NCBI GenBank assembly: GCA_035525225.1
Contig: DATLFA010000010.1
Coordinates: 124,001 to 188,000, forward strand
Direction: 5' to 3'
Length of the DNA stretch: 64,000 bases
From: DATLFA01 sp035525225
GTDB taxonomy: Bacteria; Actinomycetota; Acidimicrobiia; Acidimicrobiales; WLNW01
Positions 24,027 to 32,239 of the stretch are shown here, piece after piece. Made by a program: the position numbers and the translations under genes. Positions within the stretch are counted from its first letter, which is position 1. Each line of letters begins with the position of its first letter. The notes beneath the pieces were generated by a model. The model was not told the DNA's origin. It was given only the letters and a program-made list of their open reading frames with translations, and did not search any database.

Positions 24027-25374
24027 TCATGGCGGCCCGCGGGTGATGTGGTCGAAGCGCGTGCCGTCGGGTCGGTGGACGTCGAAGTCGAAGGCGGTGC
24101 CGTCGAGTCGCCGGTGGCCTTCGTGGACCAACCGGTGGTGCACGTCGCACAACAACAGCAGGTTGTCGAGATCTGTCCGTCCACCATTGGCAGCGCCGGG
24201 TTTGAAGGCCACGATGTGATGCACGTCGGTCCATTTCGCCGGTCGGCGACACCCCGGGGAACGCGCAGTGCCGGTCGCGGATGGCCACGGCGTGGCGTTG
24301 CGCCGTCGTCGGCGCATAGATCCGTCGGCCTTGGTTCAATACTTCGCCGCGGCTACCGAGCACCATCGGGATGATCGCCGCGTCGCAGGCCAGGCGGCGC
24401 ACCGTGTCCGGCGAGATGGGGGTGCCGTCGAACAGTTCGCAGATGCCGTTGGCGGCCAGCACCCCGGTGAGGGTCTGGAAGTCGATCAGCACCGACAGCG
24501 ACACCACCGCCGGCCGAGGCTTCGCCGCGGTGACCCGCTTGGACGTGATCGGCGCCTTCGCTGCCGCCACCGCGTCCGCGACATCGGCAGCGATCGCGGG
24601 ACCATCGGGTTCGGGCACCAATTCGGGTTCGGGGGTTTCGGTGCCGGACAGGACCCGGCGGGCGATCTCGCTGATCGCCTCGGCGCGGCGATACTTCAAC
24701 GTTCGTTCGTCCAATCGGGTCGGGTCGCGATTGGGGTGCAGCGCCCGCCACAGCTGCTCGGCGACGAGATCCACCGCCCGTTCGATCGGCGCGGCCGCCT
24801 CCGGATCCCACTCGCCGAACAGGGCCCGCATCCCGGAGTCCCGGTCGAAGAAGCGCACCTGCTGGCGCGCCTTGAGCCGCGCCGCCCGCTTCGCGCCGCC
24901 ATCGCCGTCGTTGTCGATCACCAACTGATGCGCCGTGCGCTCCAACTCCTCCGGCGACGACGACTTCGCGTCATCCACCAACGACGCGGCCTTCCCCAAC
25001 AACGCCGCCGGCACGATCCCCGCCACCACATCCACATGCGCCGGCGAAATCTCCCCCGCCGACCACGCGTCACCCAACGCCGGCAACGCCTCGATCACCT
25101 TGGCCCGCTTCACCGACCGCGACGCCGCACGACCCGACGTCTTCGTCTTGTCCGCCAACCACGCCGCGGCATCAGCCGCACCATCAGCGCGCGGCCCGTT
25201 GCCGGCCGTGAACACCGCCAACGCCACCGCAAACACCGCCTCGCCCCGACCCTGCACCCGCGCCACCCCACGCAACACATCACCGGCCTCACCAACCGTC
25301 ATCGGCCCCGCGACAATCGCCTCGAGCCTCTCGAGCACACCCAGCACGGGCGGCGCATCCATCAACAACGACAT
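24027..25374 (-). pseudogene. DUF222 / HNH endonuclease gene with a one-base frameshift
   Basis: From ATG 25374 the frame encodes a DUF222 domain protein of the 13E12-repeat type: 'PMTVGEAGDVLRGVARVQGRGEAVFAVAL', 'GEISPAHVDVVAGIVP', 'RLKARQQVRFFDRDSGMRALFGEWDP'. It reaches 'RDRHCAFPG' near 24255. The frame then turns to nonsense, while the +1 frame continues exactly as an HNH nuclease: 'CRRPAKWTDVHHIVAFKPG', 'DLDNLLLLCDVHHRLVHEG', ending at 24027. Removing one G from the CCCCGGGG run (24252-24259) restores a complete C-x-x-R...HH...H HNH site. Either the gene is broken or this is a sequencing error. Such genes are often present in many copies in actinobacteria. Confidence 0.88.
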
Positions 25375-25519
25375 ACAACAACTGTAAAGACACCCACTGA
25401 CAGCGAAAGTGGTCAACACACCGCGCGAGGCGCCGGGTGGTAGTGGGAGCATTGTGATGGAACGATCGCACCATCGATGTCGCTGGGCGTGCTGATTGCG
25501 GCGGCGCCATCCCCGTTAG

Positions 25520-25540
25520 GAGACTGCTGAGTAATTCGCC
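25520..25540 (+). repeat. left terminal inverted repeat of the IS
   Basis: Reads GAGACTGCTGAGTAATTCGC plus C. It matches the reverse complement of the right end at 18 of 21 positions, with an uninterrupted block CTGCTGAGTAA. Confidence 0.9.
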
Positions 25541-25575
25541 GGAGATGCTCGCGTTTTGGGTTGGGATCGAAAAGA

Positions 25576-27111
25576 ATGGTGTGCATGCAGGGCACGTCGG
25601 ATCTGAACCCGGAGTTGTTGGACGCGATGGCGATGTGTGGGCATTTGGTGGCCCGCGACTCGGTTTACTGGTTTTTGGCGGAGCATCGTCAGCGTCTGTT
25701 TCCCGATGATCTGTTTGCTGATCTGTTCGGCTCGGGGCGGGGTCGCCCGTCGGTGCCGGCCGATGTGGTGGCGACGGTGATGGTCTTGCAGGCGCTCGAT
25801 GATCTCTCTGACCGTGACGCGGTCGCCCAGTTGCGTACGAACATCGCGTGGAAGGTGGCGGCTGGTCGTTCGTTGGCCGATGAGGGGTTTCATTCGACGG
25901 TGTTGACCTTGTGGCGGAACAGGCTGCGGGTCAGCGATCGGCCGCAGCGGATTTTCGACGCGGTGCGCGAGGTGATTGACACGACGAACATCTTGGCGGG
26001 TAAGACCCGGCGGGCGTTGGACTCGACGGTGCTCGATGATGCAGTGACTCGTCAGGACGCGATCATGCAACTCGTTGCGCAGATCCGTCGGGTCCGCCGG
26101 CTGATCCCGACGGCGAGAGCACTCGAGTTGGTGGCGCATGACTACGACGGTGACGCGGGGAAGCCGGCGTGCGCGTGGAATGACCGTGCCGATATCGACC
26201 GGGTCGTGACCGAGCTCGTGACCGACGCGCTGACGGTCCTGGCCGCGCTCGAACGCGTCGCACTCGATGACGCACAGGCCGAAGCGGTCGGGTTGCTGGC
26301 GTTGGTCGCCGGGCAAGACGTCGAGCCCGGGGACACCGACGGGACGTGGCGGATCGCGCAGGAAACCCGCCCCGATCGGATCGTTTCGGTCCATGACCCC
26401 GAGTCGCGGCATGCGCATAAGACATCGTCGAATTATCGCGACGGGTTCAAAGCACATATCGGTGTCGAGCCTGACACCGGGCTGATCACCGCGTGCGAGT
26501 TGACCGCCGGCAACGTCGGCGACGCGCAAGCCGCCCCCGCTCTGCTCGCTGGTGAGAGCGAACCAGTCGAGGTGCTCGCCGACTCCGCCTACGGCTCCGG
26601 TGAGTTCCGACAGCACCTCGACGACCACGGCCACACCGCGACGATCAAACCGATCCCCCTCAAACCCGCGGTCGCCGACGGCTTCACGATCGATGACTTC
26701 ATCATCGATCTCACCGCGAGGACGGTCAGCTGCCCCAACGGGATCACCACCGTGATCAGCATCCGCGGCCACGCCACCTTCGGCGCGAAATGCCGCGGAT
26801 GCCCGCTCCGCGAACGCTGCACCAATTCCCTCGCGGGCCGCAAAATCAAACTCAACGAACACCACGAACTGCTCGCCGCGGCACGAGCGCACGCCCGCAC
26901 ACCCGAGTTCATCGAGCCCTACCGACAACACCGCCCAATGGTGGAGCGCTCCATCGCTTGGCTCATCCGGCGAGGCGGACGCAAAGTCCGCTACCGCGGC
27001 ATCAACCGCAACAAAATCGGGTTCGCCCACCGCTGCGCCGCGGTCAACCTGCGACGCCTCATCAACCTCGGCCTCGATCACGGACCCCAGGGATGGACCA
27101 TCACCAACTGA
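25576..27111 (+). CDS. IS1182-family transposase
   Basis: A DDE transposase of 511 residues from ATG 25576 (GAAAAG upstream; TTG 25561 and ATG 25585 are also in frame). The N-terminal DUF772-type domain includes 'GRGRPSVPADVVATVMVLQALDDLSDRDAVAQL'. The catalytic triad fits 'ALDSTVLDDA' (first Asp), 'VLADSAYGSGEF' (second Asp) and 'RPMVERSIAWLIRRGG' (Glu). A Cys cluster 'CRGCPLRERC' before the Glu is typical of the family's DDE_Tnp_1_6 portion. The frame is intact, so it may be active. The long open frame on the opposite strand is a GC-rich mirror. Confidence 0.95.
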   Translation: MVCMQGTSDLNPELLDAMAMCGHLVARDSVYWFLAEHRQRLFPDDLFADLFGSGRGRPSVPADVVATVMVLQALDDLSDRDAVAQLRTNIAWKVAAGRSLADEGFHSTVLTLWRNRLRVSDRPQRIFDAVREVIDTTNILAGKTRRALDSTVLDDAVTRQDAIMQLVAQIRRVRRLIPTARALELVAHDYDGDAGKPACAWNDRADIDRVVTELVTDALTVLAALERVALDDAQAEAVGLLALVAGQDVEPGDTDGTWRIAQETRPDRIVSVHDPESRHAHKTSSNYRDGFKAHIGVEPDTGLITACELTAGNVGDAQAAPALLAGESEPVEVLADSAYGSGEFRQHLDDHGHTATIKPIPLKPAVADGFTIDDFIIDLTARTVSCPNGITTVISIRGHATFGAKCRGCPLRERCTNSLAGRKIKLNEHHELLAAARAHARTPEFIEPYRQHRPMVERSIAWLIRRGGRKVRYRGINRNKIGFAHRCAAVNLRRLINLGLDHGPQGWTITN

Positions 27112-27260
27112 CAAAGGGGCCCGGGGCGGACAAACAGGGAACGACACCTACGGGATAAACCCAACCAGCGCGGCCGACTCACACCCTGAACATCGACTCT
27201 TCGGTGAGTCACTACCCCGGACCCGCCGAAACGCTACCCCCGAACACCCGCCGTCGAAAG

Positions 27261-27281
27261 AGCGACTTACTCAGCAGACTC
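27261..27281 (-). repeat. right terminal inverted repeat of the IS
   Basis: On the minus strand it reads GAGTCTGCTGAGTAAGTCGC plus T, the partner of the left end. It is followed directly by the second TTAG copy. Confidence 0.9.
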
Positions 27282-28130
27282 TTAGGTCGTCGCGGGGGCA
27301 CTCGGCTTCACGCGAAAGCCCGAGCCGTAAAGGGTCGGTCCCGACTGGAAGAGCACCATCACCAGGTTGGCGGTGCCGGTCGGCGGCCGAACCGTCGACG
27401 AACCCGCTTGGCTCAGCGTGGTCTTGATCGGAGGTTGTGCATCGAACGACGTCCACGCGGTTCCCGCGGCGTCGGTTTCGATCGTGACATCCAGCGGTGT
27501 ACCTGCGGTGGCCCATTCTTCGGCGTCGACAATTGGTTTCGAGATTCGAAACGGCCCACCAGATTGAATGTCATAGGCCCACGGTTCGATAAACCATGTT
27601 GCCGCCAATTCGGCTTTGCGTACGGGGAATACGGCCACGCGGTGTTCGACGGTGCCCTCGACCATGAGCGTCCCTTCGAGGACCACCGCGACAAGTCCGA
27701 GATCGACGCCGATGGATGTCACCGTGCGGTCGGTGGCCGCCAACCAGGTGCCGTGGCCCTCGGTGGATTGCTGCAACATCGAACGCAGGCCGCCGGCAGC
27801 GTTGGTGCGTTCTTCGGACACCGGGCCAACGACATCGGCCGCCGCATCGAGGTCGCCTCGGCCGAGGGACTCGACGAAGGTGAGCACCGCGCGCTCTGCC
27901 GCCGTCAGATCCGCGGGAGTCACCGGGCCGCTCTGGTTTGGCACGGTGGTAGTGGGCACGGTGGTAGTGGGCACGGTGGTGGCGGGCACTGCGGTGCCGG
28001 GCACTGTGGTGGCGGGCACTGTGGTCGGCGCGTTCGGTGACCGCGCGGCGTCATCACTCGAACACGCCGCGATGAAGAGCACAGCGATCACCGCAATGGC
28101 GACATATCGGGCTAGTCGATTGGTTGTCAT
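27282..28130 (-). CDS. secreted lipoprotein with TVP-repeat linker
   Basis: A 282-residue protein. The N-terminal signal 'VAIAVIAVLFIAACSSDD' carries a lipobox (Cys about 23), giving a lipid anchor. A Thr/Val/Pro-repeat linker at about 35-64 is encoded by six 15-bp units. The folded part (about 70-282) contains 'GPVTPADLTAAERAVLTFVESLGRGDLDAAADVVGP', which resembles the start of NTF2-like or similar small domains, but I do not recognise the family. Its TAA stop lies in the target duplication of the insertion sequence, so the coding region is complete. Any natural terminator is now 1.8 kb away. Confidence 0.75.
   Translation of the reverse strand: MTTNRLARYVAIAVIAVLFIAACSSDDAARSPNAPTTVPATTVPGTAVPATTVPTTTVPTTTVPNQSGPVTPADLTAAERAVLTFVESLGRGDLDAAADVVGPVSEERTNAAGGLRSMLQQSTEGHGTWLAATDRTVTSIGVDLGLVAVVLEGTLMVEGTVEHRVAVFPVRKAELAATWFIEPWAYDIQSGGPFRISKPIVDAEEWATAGTPLDVTIETDAAGTAWTSFDAQPPIKTTLSQAGSSTVRPPTGTANLVMVLFQSGPTLYGSGFRVKPSAPATT
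27940..28029. repeat. six 15-bp tandem repeats coding for a TVP linker
   Basis: The units begin at 27940, 27955, 27970, 27985, 28000 and 28015, each close to GGCACGGTGGTAGTG; the first two are identical. On the minus strand they encode Thr/Val/Pro pentapeptides. In-frame copy-number change would alter linker length without breaking the gene. Confidence 0.85.
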
Positions 28131-28264
28131 CTGAGATCCCTCGGAAAACGCTATCGGGCGAGGTTGATCCCCCTTGCCCAGATGACACCCGCCACCCTCG
28201 TTGCAGCCACGACCCGGTGGGTGGTGCGCCGGTAAGGTGCCCCGGGTGAGGGGGTGGGCGTGGG

Positions 28265-28946
28265 ATGAAGATCACCGAGATCGAGACGATCCTCGTTCGG
28301 CTGCCATCCGACGGCGGCGCTCCTCCGGACGAGTGCCCCGGCCCCCGATGGACGGTCTTCGACGTCTTGCTGGTGCGGGTCGCTACCGACAGCGGCCTCG
28401 TCGGTTGGGGCGAGGCGTTCGGCCACAGCATCGCACCGGCTCAATCGCGCGCGGCACATGTTTGGCCGCAATGGCAGCTTCGCGTACGCCTTGTCCGGCC
28501 TCGACCTCGCACTGTGGGATCTCGCGGGCAAGGCGGCCGGGATGCCGGTGCATCGTTTGCTCGGCGGGGCGGCGCGCACCGACGTCGAGGCATATGCCAG
28601 CCTCTTGGTGTACGGGCTGCCTCGAGTGGTGGCCGACAACGCATGCTCGATCCCAACTGCGGATCACGAGTCGATGCGACAGCTGCGTCGCGCGGGCATG
28701 CGAGTAGCGGCAGGGGAGAACACCGGCACCCTGTTCGACTTCGCTCGGCTGTTCGCTCGCGACGCGGTCGATGTCGCGCAACCAGACGTGACCAAGATCG
28801 GCGGCGTCACCGAATTGCGCAAGGTCGGCGCGTCGTTGTATCCGGGATTCACCGATGCCGTCGACGGTCGTGTGCCAGTGCCCACCGATGCGGGTCTCGG
28901 GCCCGAATCCGATGCGTCGGTGATCGCGCGCTATCGCGTGGCGTGA
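28265..28946 (+). pseudogene. enolase-superfamily (mandelate racemase-like) relic with internal deletions
   Basis: The start 'MKITEIETILVRLP...VLLVRVATDSGLVGWGEAFGHSIAPA' is a normal N-terminal capping domain. The match then stops and resumes in another frame at 'RHMFGRNGSFAYALSGLDLALWDLAGKAAG'. A second break after 'LPRVVADNA' removes the segment that should carry the catalytic Lys and the first metal ligands, resuming at 'DHESMRQLRRAGMRVAAGEN'. A third break after 'GGVTELRKV' removes the catalytic His region, resuming at 'LYPGFTDAVDGRVPVPTDAGLG'. About 225 residues remain of the usual 360-370. The gene cannot encode an active enzyme. Break points are judged against my knowledge of the family. 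Confidence 0.85.
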
Positions 28947-28968
28947 GCGCGATGATGGGAGAACTGTA

Positions 28969-29889
28969 TTGACGATGCCCGTACACGATGAATCCGATGA
29001 GTTCTCGCTCTTGCGCCAGAACGCGGAAGACGCGGGATTGCCATGGAGCGCACCGCCGGTGGTCCGGCGCGCCTCGGTTCGAGTCGACGATCATCACGTC
29101 AGCGCAATCGTGTGGGGCGACGGGCCGGCCCGAGCGGTGCTCTTGCACGGTGGCGCGCAGAATGCGCACACCTGGGACACGGTTGCGCTCGCGCTGCAGC
29201 GGCCAGTCGTAGCCGTCGACTTGCCCGGTCACGGACGATCCGACTGGCGCGACGATGGGGACTACGACGTGCAGACCATGGCCGACACGGTCGCCGAGAC
29301 GGTGCGTACGGTCGCGCCGTCGGCGACCACGGTGATCGGGATCGGTCTCGGCGCACCGGTGGGGTTGCTGGCCGCGGACCGCATCGGCCCCGCAGTCGAG
29401 CGGCTGGTGTTGATCGACTCCGCATCGGGCATTCGCACATCGGCCACGCCGGATGCGCCGGCGACTTCGCAGGCGGCGGCTCGAGTAGCGGCCTTCACCT
29501 CGCATCACCGCTTCGCCAGTCTCGACGAGATGATCGTCAGAACCCTTGCGTACAGCCCGGGCCGAGTTAGCCGTGCAGTGCGCCGGGGCGTCTTGCACAA
29601 CTCGAGACAACAAGACGACGGCTCCTGGAGCTGGCGGTGGGATCCGCGTCAGCAAGGGACGCGCGACTACGCGTTCGACGAGACCGCGGCCGCGCTCGCG
29701 CGCTTCGTCGGCCCGGTCCTGCTGGTGCGCGGTGAGCTCTCGGACATCGTCACCGACGATCTCGCGGCGGCGTTCATGGCCGTGCATCCCGACACCGAAC
29801 TCGTCACCCTCACCGGCGCGGGCCATGCCGTGCAGGGAGATCGGCCGGTCGAGCTGGCACAGGTGCTGCTCGAGTTCTCGAATCGCTAG
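28969..29889 (+). CDS. alpha/beta hydrolase with the nucleophile Ser replaced
   Basis: A 306-residue alpha/beta-fold protein: 'AVLLHGGAQNAHTWDTVALAL' (oxyanion), 'VAVDLPGHGRSDW', an elbow 'VIGIGLGAPVG', 'VLLVRGELSDIVTDD' (acid) and 'LTGAGHAVQGDRP' (His). The elbow normally reads G-x-S-x-G; here the Ser position is Gly (GGT at about 29341-29360), one base from AGT. It is thus probably not a normal serine hydrolase, though the fold is intact. TTG 28969 sits five bases after GGGAGAA; ATG 28975 is the alternative. It precedes the acyl-CoA dehydrogenase by 17 bases. Confidence 0.82.
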   Translation: MTMPVHDESDEFSLLRQNAEDAGLPWSAPPVVRRASVRVDDHHVSAIVWGDGPARAVLLHGGAQNAHTWDTVALALQRPVVAVDLPGHGRSDWRDDGDYDVQTMADTVAETVRTVAPSATTVIGIGLGAPVGLLAADRIGPAVERLVLIDSASGIRTSATPDAPATSQAAARVAAFTSHHRFASLDEMIVRTLAYSPGRVSRAVRRGVLHNSRQQDDGSWSWRWDPRQQGTRDYAFDETAAALARFVGPVLLVRGELSDIVTDDLAAAFMAVHPDTELVTLTGAGHAVQGDRPVELAQVLLEFSNR

Positions 29890-29906
29890 AAGAAAGGACC
29901 GCGGAG

Positions 29907-31202
29907 ATGTCGTGGGATTTCGAAACCGATCCAGAGTTCGAAGCAAAGCTTCAGTGGATGCGATCGTTCATCGACGCCGAGCTCGTTCCACTCGAGCCCG
30001 TGATGCGCGAGCTGCCCCGCGAAGAGTGGTCGGTGGTCAAGACGCACTTGCAGGGGCGCGTGAAGGAGCAAGGGTTGTGGGGCGCGTTCCTCGACCCGAA
30101 GCTCGGTGGACCGGGCTTCGGACAGCTGAAGTTGGCGTTGATGTCAGAGATCATCGGCCGGTGCATGTTCTCGATGACGATCTTCGGTGTGCAGGCACCG
30201 GACAGCGGCAACATGGAGCTACTCGCGCACGGCGCCACCGACGCTCAGAAAGAACGGTGGCTGTGGCCGAACATGCGCGGTGAGATCTCGAGTGCCTTTG
30301 CACTGACCGAGCCCTTCCATGCGGGCGCGGACCCTACGGTCATCAGTACGACCGCGGGGAGGGACGGCGATGAGTGGGTGATCAACGGGCACAAGTGGTT
30401 CATCACGAACGCATCCGTGGCCGACATCGTGTTGGTCTTCGCGGAGACCAATCCAGAGGGTCGCCCACACAAGCACGCCTCGATCATCGTTGTCCCGTCC
30501 GGCACGCCGGGCATGGAGATCGTGCGCGACATCTCCACGATGGCGCATCCCAACACGGCCTTCGGGCGCGCCGGCAATCACGCCGAGATCATCTTTCGCG
30601 ACTGCCGGGTGCCCCTCGACCATCTCATCGGTGCGCCCGGGGGCGGTTTCGTGCTCGCCCAGCAGAGGCTTGGCGGGGGCCGCATTCACCACGCGATGCG
30701 GTGGCTCGGACAAGCGCAGCGTTCGCTCGAGATCATGTGTGAGCGAGCGGTGTCGCGGACCTCGCACGGCAGCCTTCTCGGACAACATCAGATGGTGCAG
30801 GACTACATCGCGCTCTCGCACACCGAGATACAGGCGGCGCGGTTGCTCACGTTTCACACGGCGTGGAAGATGGACAAGTTCGGCGCAGCGAGAGTGCGCG
30901 CCGATCTCGGCATGGTCAAGGCGCACGTTTCCAAGACCGTGCTCGGTGTGCTCGATCGCACCATTCAGGTGTGTGGGGCGCTCGGTTACTCGAGTGACCT
31001 GCCGGTAGAGGAGTGGTATCGCTCGACTCGCTTCGGTCCCATCGGCGACGGTCCGGACGAGCTGCACAAATCGGTGCTGGCCCGCACATTGCTCAAACAG
31101 TATGCGCCTGTCACCGGTTGGCCGACCGAGCACATCCCCAGCCGGCGCCCAGCCGCAGAGGCGAAGTGGACCGAGCTACGCGCCGCCGCGGGCATCGAAT
31201 AG
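29907..31202 (+). CDS. acyl-CoA dehydrogenase (ACAD10/11-like)
   Basis: A 431-residue FAD-dependent dehydrogenase. The N-terminal helical domain is followed by 'SSAFALTEPFHAGADPTVISTTA' and 'GHKWFITNASVADIVLVFAETN' (FAD-binding mid domain). The C-terminal helical domain contains 'QVCGALGYSSDLPVEEWYRSTRFGPIGDGPDELHKSVLAR'. The 'GDGPDELH' ending is the form seen in the ACAD10/11 branch rather than the 'yeGT' of classical enzymes. A ribosome site (GGAG) precedes ATG 29907. The next gene is an APH-type kinase, the same pair of domains that is fused in ACAD10/11, which suggests action on a phosphorylated hydroxyacyl-CoA. Confidence 0.9.
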   Translation: MSWDFETDPEFEAKLQWMRSFIDAELVPLEPVMRELPREEWSVVKTHLQGRVKEQGLWGAFLDPKLGGPGFGQLKLALMSEIIGRCMFSMTIFGVQAPDSGNMELLAHGATDAQKERWLWPNMRGEISSAFALTEPFHAGADPTVISTTAGRDGDEWVINGHKWFITNASVADIVLVFAETNPEGRPHKHASIIVVPSGTPGMEIVRDISTMAHPNTAFGRAGNHAEIIFRDCRVPLDHLIGAPGGGFVLAQQRLGGGRIHHAMRWLGQAQRSLEIMCERAVSRTSHGSLLGQHQMVQDYIALSHTEIQAARLLTFHTAWKMDKFGAARVRADLGMVKAHVSKTVLGVLDRTIQVCGALGYSSDLPVEEWYRSTRFGPIGDGPDELHKSVLARTLLKQYAPVTGWPTEHIPSRRPAAEAKWTELRAAAGIE

Positions 31203-31212
31203 CGGTTGTGCG

Positions 31213-32235
31213 ATGAACGACGAGGCCTCTTCGCTCGCGGCATTCTTGGACGCGCAGTTCGGCAACCAGCAGCCGGTCGAGGTCGAGCCGATGCTCGGCG
31301 GCGGATCCTGCGAGATCTTCGCAGTGCGACGCGGTGCCGCGAACTGGGTACTGCGCAGGGCGCCCCTTCATGCCAGTTCCTCGACAGCGCATGACGTGTT
31401 GCGCGAGTTTCGCATTCTCGACGCCATCAAGAACGAGCGGGTTGCGATCGCCCGTCCCATCGTTGCCTGCTCGGACCCCGACGTATTCGGTGGGCCGTTC
31501 TATCTGATGGAACACGTCGCGGGCGTTCCCATACGTTCGGGGTTGCCGGCTTCGTGGGCGGAGGTCCCCGAAACACATGGCGCGGCCCTCGAACAGCTCA
31601 TCGATGCCATCGTCGACGTGCACGCGGTCGACTGGAGCGCGTGCGGGCTCGGCGACCTGGCTCGACCCGACCGATACCTCGAGCGGCAGATCGAGCGCTG
31701 GCAAACGCAGCTTCACTCCTACGGAGGGCGCGAACTGAGCGTCGCCGACGAGCTCACGGGCTGGCTCGCGGCCAACCGCCCGGTGGACAAACCACTGGCG
31801 CTGTGTCATGGCGATTACAAGCTGGACAACGTGTTGTTCGCACTCGACGCGCCACCGCGCCTGCTCGCCATCGTCGACTGGGAGATGGCTTCGATCGGCG
31901 ACCCGCTGATCGACCTGGCGTGGGCGTTGATCTTTCATCCCTTGGGCGGCACGATGCCCTTGGGCCTCTCGAAGGAGCCTGTGTTCGCGCGTGAACACCT
32001 TCCGGACAAGGCTGCGTTGATCGAACGCTACGAGCAGCGCGCCGCACGCGACGCCCGTGATATCGCGTGGTACGACGTGTTTGCCCGGTGGAAGCTCGCG
32101 ATCGTGCTCGAAGGCAGCTACGCGAAGTTCCTACGCGGTCAGTCGAACAAACCGGTGCACGAGTATTTCGGCCGTCAGGCCGACCTCTTGCTGGCGAGCG
32201 CGTCGGCGCTCGTCGAGAGCGCGACGAAGGGCTAG
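31213..32235 (+). CDS. APH-family kinase, probably for hydroxyacyl-CoA
   Basis: A 340-residue protein kinase-like fold of the aminoglycoside phosphotransferase family. It opens with 'PMLGGGSCEIFAV' (nucleotide loop) and 'NWVLRRAP' (Lys/Arg strand). The catalytic loop is 'LALCHGDYKLDNVLF' (about 195-209, Brenner-type HGD...N) and the metal motif 'AIVDWEMASIGDPLIDLAW'. Antibiotic resistance is unlikely: enzymes of this branch adjoin or are fused to acyl-CoA dehydrogenases and phosphorylate 4-hydroxyacyl-CoAs (LvaA, ACAD10/11). It starts 10 bases after the ACAD stop and is followed 4 bases later by an SDR. Confidence 0.88.
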   Translation: MNDEASSLAAFLDAQFGNQQPVEVEPMLGGGSCEIFAVRRGAANWVLRRAPLHASSSTAHDVLREFRILDAIKNERVAIARPIVACSDPDVFGGPFYLMEHVAGVPIRSGLPASWAEVPETHGAALEQLIDAIVDVHAVDWSACGLGDLARPDRYLERQIERWQTQLHSYGGRELSVADELTGWLAANRPVDKPLALCHGDYKLDNVLFALDAPPRLLAIVDWEMASIGDPLIDLAWALIFHPLGGTMPLGLSKEPVFAREHLPDKAALIERYEQRAARDARDIAWYDVFARWKLAIVLEGSYAKFLRGQSNKPVHEYFGRQADLLLASASALVESATKG

Positions 32236-32239
32236 ACCA

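Larger units (their letters stand above)
25520..27281 (+). mobile_element. IS1182-family insertion sequence, complete
   Basis: A 1762-bp element with one transposase gene, imperfect terminal inverted repeats (18 of 21 positions match) and a 4-bp target duplication TTAG at 25516-25519 and 27282-27285. The right-hand TTAG supplies the stop codon (TAA on the minus strand) of the flanking lipoprotein gene, so that reading frame survives. The 170 bases between the transposase stop and the right end are noncoding. The intact gene, clean ends and exact duplication suggest a fairly recent insertion. Confidence 0.92.

Noticed and set aside
25516..27147. 543-codon ORF antisense to the transposase
   Set aside because: It covers the IS almost end to end, but its translation lacks any domain, while the plus strand carries an intact DDE transposase.
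27204..28040. 278-codon plus-strand ORF through the IS end and lipoprotein gene
   Set aside because: It crosses the IS boundary and is antisense to a protein with a signal peptide and lipobox; the Gly/His-rich end is just the complement of the TVP repeats.
31213..32235. Antibiotic resistance by the aminoglycoside phosphotransferase-like gene
   Set aside because: The gene is inside an ACAD-SDR operon and belongs by context to the metabolic APH kinases; resistance is not supported.
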